Below, in pieces: positions 59,174 through 64,000 of a stretch of 64,000 nt of DNA. Both the position numbers and the translations under genes were made by a program. Every line of letters begins with the position of its first letter. Within the stretch, counting starts at the first letter, position 1. Where the stretch lies: NCBI GenBank assembly GCA_000293845.2, contig ALYF01000003.1:186001-250000 (forward strand), read 5' to 3'. Under the pieces are notes generated by a model that saw only the letters and a list, made by a program, of their open reading frames with translations, did not search any database and was not told the origin of the DNA. The stretch is from an alpha proteobacterium IMCC14465 (GTDB lineage: Bacteria > Pseudomonadota > Alphaproteobacteria > RS24).

Positions 59174-59632
59174 TTATTTTTTAGGTTTAATTCTTATCAA
59201 AACATCCACACCCTCAATCTCCTGACCAGCTGGCAATGTCGGCAAACAAGAGACATTAATCTCATCATGCGGGATATCTGTGAGATAACCGTCATCAACA
59301 TTAAAGAAGTGGTGGTGAGAGGATGTGTTTGTGTCGAAATAGGTGCGGGACGGATCCACCAGAACTTCTCTGAGGAGGCCGACATCCGTAAATTGGTTCA
59401 AGGCATTATAAATGGTTGCCAATGAAATCTTCATACCTGCAGCAACCGCCTCATCATGCAGGCTTTCAGCCGTCACATGGCGATCATTTCCAGAAAACAG
59501 CAAATGCCCGATATCCAACCTTTGACGTGTCGCGCGCAAGCCTACATCGCGCAATTTCTCGCTCAGCGCCTGGTGGGTATCATTTTGATATATATGAGCG
59601 TTAACTTTTTCCATCATATCCATAATCGTCAT
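59174..59632 (-). CDS. irr: Fur-family iron response regulator Irr
   Basis: Heme-responsive Fur-family transcription factor, 152 residues. The recognition-helix region is RATRQRLDIGHLLFSGNDRHVTAESLHDEA, then MKISLATIYNALNQF. The histidine cluster is at 106-108 (SHHHFFNVDDG), needed for heme or metal sensing. It lacks the GCPWHD heme motif of the Bradyrhizobium protein, as most alphaproteobacterial Irr do. It is convergent with nothing and precedes the Irr-box promoter of rbr; fabA is divergent upstream. Its own promoter has no obvious Irr box. Confidence 0.95.
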   Translation of the reverse strand: MTIMDMMEKVNAHIYQNDTHQALSEKLRDVGLRATRQRLDIGHLLFSGNDRHVTAESLHDEAVAAGMKISLATIYNALNQFTDVGLLREVLVDPSRTYFDTNTSSHHHFFNVDDGYLTDIPHDEINVSCLPTLPAGQEIEGVDVLIRIKPKK

Positions 59633-59786
59633 TAAGCAACATGAAAATTATAATTATTATAAACTAGAACCAATTTCAAGTAAATCTATGAAAAGCTATA
59701 TTGTTTATGCAACACAGTTATTGAAATTATGTTAACCTGAGGGCACTAAATGATTGTATATTCCGAGTGTCCATTCAGGGAAAATA

Positions 59787-60308
59787 GTGAACAAAATGCC
59801 AAAAAAGAACAGTTATAATTACGACGAACTCATTGATTGCGCCAAAGGCAATCTATTTGGTCCTGAAAACGGGCGACTTCCTATGCCGCCTATGCTGATG
59901 TTCGACCGGATTACCCAAATATCCGATACGGGCGGCACATATGATAAGGGCCTCATGGTTGCAGAACTTGATGTGCGTCCGGATTTATGGTTTTTCGATT
60001 GTCACTTCGAAGGTGATCCGGTTATGCCTGGTTGCTTGGGCCTAGATGCAATGTGGCAGCTTGTCGGGTTTTACCCTTTATGGGCCGGGCAAGAAGGCCG
60101 CGGCAGAGCATTGGGTGCAAGCGATGTGAAATTTACAGGCCAGGTTGAGACCAGCGCGAAACTTGTCACCTACGAAATTAATATTAAACGCGTCATAGCC
60201 CGCGCGCTCGTCATGTGTATCGCCGACGGTGTGATGAAGGTTGACGGTAAAGAAATTTATGCCGCAAAAGATTTGCGGGTCGGGCTTTTTAAAGCCGGAC
60301 AACTATAA
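59787..60308 (+). CDS. fabA: 3-hydroxydecanoyl-ACP dehydratase/isomerase
   Basis: Dehydratase and trans-2/cis-3 isomerase that makes unsaturated fatty acids, 170-173 residues. The GTG at 59787 is favoured by AGGG 6 bp upstream; ATG 59796 is the other choice and places the catalytic His at 70 and Asp at 84, as in E. coli. Motif: [21 protein letters not shown]. The frame reaches 59754 but the extra residues are not conserved. fabB follows 17 bp later. Adjacency to irr is conserved in the class. Confidence 0.95.
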   Translation: MNKMPKKNSYNYDELIDCAKGNLFGPENGRLPMPPMLMFDRITQISDTGGTYDKGLMVAELDVRPDLWFFDCHFEGDPVMPGCLGLDAMWQLVGFYPLWAGQEGRGRALGASDVKFTGQVETSAKLVTYEINIKRVIARALVMCIADGVMKVDGKEIYAAKDLRVGLFKAGQL

Positions 60309-60325
60309 GCCCTAAAGGATAAAAG

Positions 60326-61537
60326 ATGAGACGTGTCGCCATTACAGGTATTGGTATTGTATCTTGCATCGGCAATTCTACCGCCGAAGTTTCTGACAGT
60401 TTAAAAAATAGTAAATCTGGCATCACACGTGCCGATAAATATGTCGAACTTGGTTTCAGATCTCAAATTTATGGCATGCCGACACTGGATATAGAAGCCT
60501 CTATTGATAAGCGGGTTCGCAGATTTATGGGGGAAGGCGCGGCTTGGAATTATGTCGCCATGGAACAAGCCATTGCAGATGCCGGGCTTGAAGAGACGGA
60601 CATTATCAACCCCATGACCGGCTTGATTATGGGTTCCGGCGGGCCAAGCACGCGCACCATTGTTGAGGCGGCACAAACAACGCGCGATAGCGGCCCCAAA
60701 CGAATTGGACCTTTCGCCGTGCCAAAATGCATGTCCTCTACCAATTCCGCGACCCTCGCCACGCCGTTTGGCATTAAGGGCATTAATTATTCGATTTCGT
60801 CGGCCTGTGCGACCTCGACCCATTGCATTGGCAATGCAGCAGAAATGATTCAATGGGGCAAGCAAGATGTGATGTTTGCCGGCGGCGGCGAAGCACTGGA
60901 ATGGTCTCTCTCCTCGTTATTTGACGCGATGGGTGCCATGTCCAGCAAATATAACGACACGCCTGCCTCAGCCAGCCGCGCTTATGACAAAAACCGCGAT
61001 GGTTTTGTGATTGCCGGAGGCGCAGGCGTTCTGGTGCTCGAAGAAATGGAGCGCGCCCAAAAACGCGGCGCGAAAATTTATGCCGAAGTTGCAGGCTATG
61101 GCGCAACATCTGACGGGCATGACATGGTACAACCTTCCGGCGAAGGCGCAATTCGCTGTATGGAAATGGCCATGAAAGATTTGGACGTGCCGGTTGATTA
61201 TATCAACCCGCATGCAACCTCGACCCCCGTCGGCGACATTAAAGAGATTGAAGCCCTGCGCGAGGTTTTTGGCGCGAATTGCCCGCCCATTTCAGCCACA
61301 AAATCCCTGACCGGTCATTCGCTCGGCGCTGCCGGTGTGCAGGAAGCAATTTATAGCCTGCTCATGATGCAGGACGATTTCATTGCTGGCTCGGCGCATA
61401 TTGAAGAGCTGGACCCTGATTTTGCCGATATGCCAATTGTTCAGCAAACCCGCGAAAACGCAGGCCTGAACTGCATATTGTCAAATTCCTTTGGCTTTGG
61501 CGGCACAAATGGCTCGCTGGTGATGAAGCGGGTTTAA
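60326..61537 (+). CDS. fabB: Beta-ketoacyl-ACP synthase I
   Basis: Condensing enzyme that elongates the unsaturated intermediate from FabA, 403 residues. The catalytic triad is Cys161 ([10 protein letters not shown]), His296 (NPHATST) and His331 ([12 protein letters not shown], with Lys326). AAGGA lies 8 bp before the start. Many relatives have fabI as a third gene; here the next gene is YegP-like, so enoyl reductase is encoded elsewhere. Confidence 0.95.
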   Translation: MRRVAITGIGIVSCIGNSTAEVSDSLKNSKSGITRADKYVELGFRSQIYGMPTLDIEASIDKRVRRFMGEGAAWNYVAMEQAIADAGLEETDIINPMTGLIMGSGGPSTRTIVEAAQTTRDSGPKRIGPFAVPKCMSSTNSATLATPFGIKGINYSISSACATSTHCIGNAAEMIQWGKQDVMFAGGGEALEWSLSSLFDAMGAMSSKYNDTPASASRAYDKNRDGFVIAGGAGVLVLEEMERAQKRGAKIYAEVAGYGATSDGHDMVQPSGEGAIRCMEMAMKDLDVPVDYINPHATSTPVGDIKEIEALREVFGANCPPISATKSLTGHSLGAAGVQEAIYSLLMMQDDFIAGSAHIEELDPDFADMPIVQQTRENAGLNCILSNSFGFGGTNGSLVMKRV

Positions 61538-61673
61538 CGCTCCACACTCATACCCATACACGCATTTTACCTAGCTTGACTTCATAGACTGTCTCGGCAA
61601 TCCTGAATGCCGTTAGATTTTCATGTCATTTTGTGCGTTGCGTTCTACAAAATCAAAATAAAGGAAAGCAAAA

Positions 61674-61856
61674 ATGGGCACATTCGTTTTAGACAAACAA
61701 ACAGACGGTCAGTTTTACTGGAAGCTTAACGCCGCAAATGGCGAAACGCTTTGCGTAAGCGAGGGCTACACCTCCAAACAAAACGCGATAAACGGCATCG
61801 AGTCTTGCCAAAGAAACGCGCCAGACGCTGATATTGACGACCAAACAACAGACTAA
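61674..61856 (+). CDS. YegP family (DUF1508) protein
   Basis: 60-residue protein with one YegP/DUF1508 repeat (FYWKLNAANGETLCVSEGYTSKQNAINGIESC). AAAGGAAAGC ribosome-binding site. Function of the family is unknown. A 13-bp duplication includes its stop codon (61851-61876). Confidence 0.85.
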   Translation: MGTFVLDKQTDGQFYWKLNAANGETLCVSEGYTSKQNAINGIESCQRNAPDADIDDQTTD

Positions 61857-61876
61857 ATCAGGTGACTAAATCAGGT
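61851..61876. repeat. 13-bp tandem duplication over a stop codon
   Basis: GACTAAATCAGGT twice in contact; the first copy holds the TAA stop of the YegP gene. Same type as the repeat at 38751-38776. Confidence 0.75.
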
Positions 61877-61914
61877 GACTGATTTTCTCGATTACAGCTG
61901 AGTAACCTCGACCA

Positions 61915-61948
61915 ACAAAAAGGGCGGTGCTGTTATGGCGCCGCCCTT
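61915..61948. terminator. Strong Rho-independent terminator of pnp
   Basis: Minus strand: AAGGGCGG, 13-nt loop region that extends the stem by GC pairs, CCGCCCTT, then TTT. It lies 36 bp beyond the pnp stop. In the plus direction the same stem could end the YegP transcript, though the T-tail is weaker. Confidence 0.85.
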
Positions 61949-61983
61949 GATTATTTGAAAACTGTTGAACAGCTTAAAGGTGT

Positions 61984-64000
61984 TTAGTCCTCGCTATTAG
62001 CATCATCAGCCGCATCGCCCGCATCACTGGCTTTGCCCTCGAGGTCTTCACCTGTTTCTTGGTCAACGACCTTCATGGACAAGCGCACCTTGCCGCGATC
62101 GTCAAAGCCCATCAGCTTAACCTTTACCGTATCGCCTTCTTTGACGATGTCGGTTGTGTTTTCAACACGTCTGTCAGCCAGTTGTGAAATATGAACCAAG
62201 CCGTCGCGCTTGCCGAAGAAATTGACAAAAGCGCCAAAATCCATGGTCTTCACAACAGTACCTTCATAAATCACGCCCACTTCAGGCTCAGCAGCGATGG
62301 AATTAATCCACTCAATCGCAGCCTGAATAACGGCGGCATCACTGGACGCAACCTTGATGGTGCCATCATCGGAAATGTCAATTTTCGCGCCTGTCGTCTC
62401 GACAATCTCACGAATGACCTTCCCGCCTGAACCGATAACCTCGCGGATTTTATCCTGTGCGATTTTAATGGTTTCGATTTTCGGCGCATATTCACCCATT
62501 TCGGTACGGGCTTCACCCAATGCACTCGCCATTTCACCCAGAATATGCTCCCGGCCACCTTTAGCCTGTGTCAGAGCAACTTGCATAATCTCTTCGGTGA
62601 TGCCGGTGATTTTAATATCCATCTGCAGGGAGGTAATCCCGTCCTGCGTACCGGCGACTTTAAAGTCCATATCGCCAAGGTGATCTTCATCACCCAGAAT
62701 GTCAGAAAGCACGGCGAATCTGTCGCCCTCTTTAATCAATCCCATCGCAATACCCGCAACAGGCTTTTGCAATGGCACACCTGCATCCATCATGGCGAGA
62801 GATGCGCCACAAACTGTCGCCATGGAAGACGACCCGTTGGACTCAGTAATCTCAGAGACGAGACGCAATGTATATGGAAAATCTTCAGCAGTTGGCAACA
62901 TCGGCTTTATCGCGCGCCATGCCAGCTTACCGTGACCAATTTCACGACGACCTGTAAAACCAACGCGGCCTGTCTCCCCAACAGAATAAGGCGGGAAGTT
63001 ATAGTGCAGCATAAAGTTTTCTTTATAAGTGCCTTCCAGCGCGTCAACGAGTTGCTCATCATCGCCAGTGCCAAGCGTGGCAACAACCAGCGCCTGTGTT
63101 TCGCCTCTGGTAAACAGAGCCGACCCATGCGCACGTGGCAGTATACCAACTTCGGAAACAATAGGACGCACATCGGCAAGACCACGGCCATCAATACGTT
63201 TTTCCGTATCCAAAATACCGCCGCGCACAATGTCACTTTCAAGACCTTTAAAAGCACCTGACAACGTAATCGCTGTATCCGCATCCGCATCTGCGGGCAG
63301 CAAATCAGCCATCACTTTATCTTTAGCAGCAGCGATTTTTTCCTGACGCGCAGATTTGTCAGCTTCCTGATAGGCAGATTCCAAATCACCGCGGGCGATG
63401 CCGGCAACTTTTTCCTTCAACGCGTCATCATTATTTTCAGGCACATCACGTGGCTCTTTCGCGCATTTCTCAGCAAGGCTGATAATGGCGTTGATGACAG
63501 GCTGGAATTCACGATGCCCATGCATAACCGCACCAAGCATAACTTCTTCTGAAAGTTCGCCAGCTTGTGACTCAACCATCAAGACCGCATCGCCGGTTCC
63601 CGCAACCACGAGATCGAGATTGCTGTCTTTCATCTCTTCAAGTGTCGGGTTCAGAATATATTCACCATTGGCAAAACCGACGCGTGCCGCACCGATAGGG
63701 CCGAGGAAAGGAACACCTGAAATGGTCAAGGCCGCAGACACGGCAACCATGGCAACAATATCGCTGTCATTTTCCAGGTCATGACTGAGAACAGTGGCAA
63801 TGACCTGCGTTTCATTTTTGAAACCTTTGACAAAAAGCGGACGAATAGGGCGGTCAATCAAACGTGAAACAAGTGTTTCTTTTTCTGATGGGCGACCTTC
63901 GCGTTTAAAATAGCCACCGGGGATTTTACCCGCGGCATAAGTTTTTTCCTGGTAATTCACAGTCAGCGGGAAAAAGTCAATTCCCGATTTTGGGCTACGG
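61984..64000 (-). CDS. pnp: Polyribonucleotide nucleotidyltransferase, 5' partial
   Basis: 3'-5' phosphorolytic exoribonuclease and RNA-degradosome component. Codons run through to base 64000 ([24 protein letters not shown]), so about 45 N-terminal residues are outside. Two RNase PH domains, KH domain ([17 protein letters not shown]) and S1 domain ([29 protein letters not shown]) are present; Arg/Ser active-site stretch includes [12 protein letters not shown]. The acidic tail is alanine/aspartate-rich. The start of the protein is the only part missing. Confidence 0.96.
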   Translation of the reverse strand, partial: RSPKSGIDFFPLTVNYQEKTYAAGKIPGGYFKREGRPSEKETLVSRLIDRPIRPLFVKGFKNETQVIATVLSHDLENDSDIVAMVAVSAALTISGVPFLGPIGAARVGFANGEYILNPTLEEMKDSNLDLVVAGTGDAVLMVESQAGELSEEVMLGAVMHGHREFQPVINAIISLAEKCAKEPRDVPENNDDALKEKVAGIARGDLESAYQEADKSARQEKIAAAKDKVMADLLPADADADTAITLSGAFKGLESDIVRGGILDTEKRIDGRGLADVRPIVSEVGILPRAHGSALFTRGETQALVVATLGTGDDEQLVDALEGTYKENFMLHYNFPPYSVGETGRVGFTGRREIGHGKLAWRAIKPMLPTAEDFPYTLRLVSEITESNGSSSMATVCGASLAMMDAGVPLQKPVAGIAMGLIKEGDRFAVLSDILGDEDHLGDMDFKVAGTQDGITSLQMDIKITGITEEIMQVALTQAKGGREHILGEMASALGEARTEMGEYAPKIETIKIAQDKIREVIGSGGKVIREIVETTGAKIDISDDGTIKVASSDAAVIQAAIEWINSIAAEPEVGVIYEGTVVKTMDFGAFVNFFGKRDGLVHISQLADRRVENTTDIVKEGDTVKVKLMGFDDRGKVRLSMKVVDQETGEDLEGKASDAGDAADDANSED

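Noticed and set aside
59640-59786. Irr box at the irr/fabA divergent promoter
   Set aside because: Only a short AATTATAATT palindrome and distant AATTTCAA/TTGAAATT pair; neither fits the Irr consensus well enough.
62545-63261. 238-codon plus-strand frame
   Set aside because: Antisense to pnp; composition is that of a complementary strand with no recognisable domain.

Overview
This window reads as a chromosomal segment of an alphaproteobacterium. By eye the base composition is moderate, near or slightly below 50% GC, and coding density is high. The evidence is gene order: trpF-trpB-trpA-accD-folC; tsaE/amgK-murU-addB-addA-trxA; pckA/chvI-chvG-hprK-EIIA-HPr-ahcY; regA/regB/senC; the Fur-family heme-dependent regulator Irr next to fabA-fabB, with canonical Irr boxes. 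The mix of ChvG/ChvI, RegB/RegA and Irr points to a Hyphomicrobiales-like or Parvibaculales-like, possibly marine, lineage, but the species cannot be named from sequence alone. No phage, insertion sequence, CRISPR array, rRNA or tRNA was recognised; this is core chromosome.

Layout. 1-4942 (+): end of the tryptophan pathway, acetyl-CoA carboxylase beta subunit and folylpolyglutamate synthase. 4939-14524 (-): one tight operon with TsaE fused to an AmgK-type sugar kinase, MurU, AddB, AddA and thioredoxin. 14615-23167: ferredoxin reductase, SAH hydrolase with a palindromic operator, regulatory PTS (HPr, EIIA, HPr kinase), ChvG/ChvI, PEP carboxykinase and a 102-residue unknown protein. 23164-29341: DNA polymerase I, a lone ABC ATPase coupled to an iron-sulfur photolyase-like gene, and a YciB-type membrane protein. 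29498-34170: an Irr-box-controlled TonB receptor, a saccharopine-dehydrogenase-like oxidoreductase, a methyltransferase and a GIY-YIG protein. 34258-38761: biotin synthase and the RegA/RegB redox system with a periplasmic ankyrin protein and SenC. 38771-45780 (-): gyrB, recF, dnaN, dnaA and a rhodanese. 45781-46414 has no protein gene but carries a convincing plus-strand terminator and so a possible small RNA. 46415-54721: rpsT, a secreted unknown, mutM, then ubiE-ubiB-coaBC-dut-rrf2-cysK-moeB. 54823-61856: a D-2-hydroxyacid dehydrogenase, an SH3 protein, the rubrerythrin/CCG Fe-S/DUF3501 trio, irr, fabA-fabB and a YegP protein. 61984-64000: 3' part of pnp.

How the genes connect. Iron and redox control recur. 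Irr probably acts on the rubrerythrin promoter, where a perfect box abuts a near-consensus -35, and on the TonB receptor. RegB/RegA with SenC links the redox state of the respiratory chain to transcription. ChvG/ChvI and the PTS sit by pckA, at the branch between glycolysis and gluconeogenesis.

The most unusual signal is a dispersed pattern of short tandem repeats, mostly exactly 12 bp (four codons). They occur in linkers of trpB, addA (three times), addB, murU, tsaE-amgK and dnaA, and in the hprK-EIIA spacer. A related 24-bp repeat runs through the stop codon of the 2-hydroxyacid dehydrogenase and leaves an open frame interrupted only by two TAG codons.
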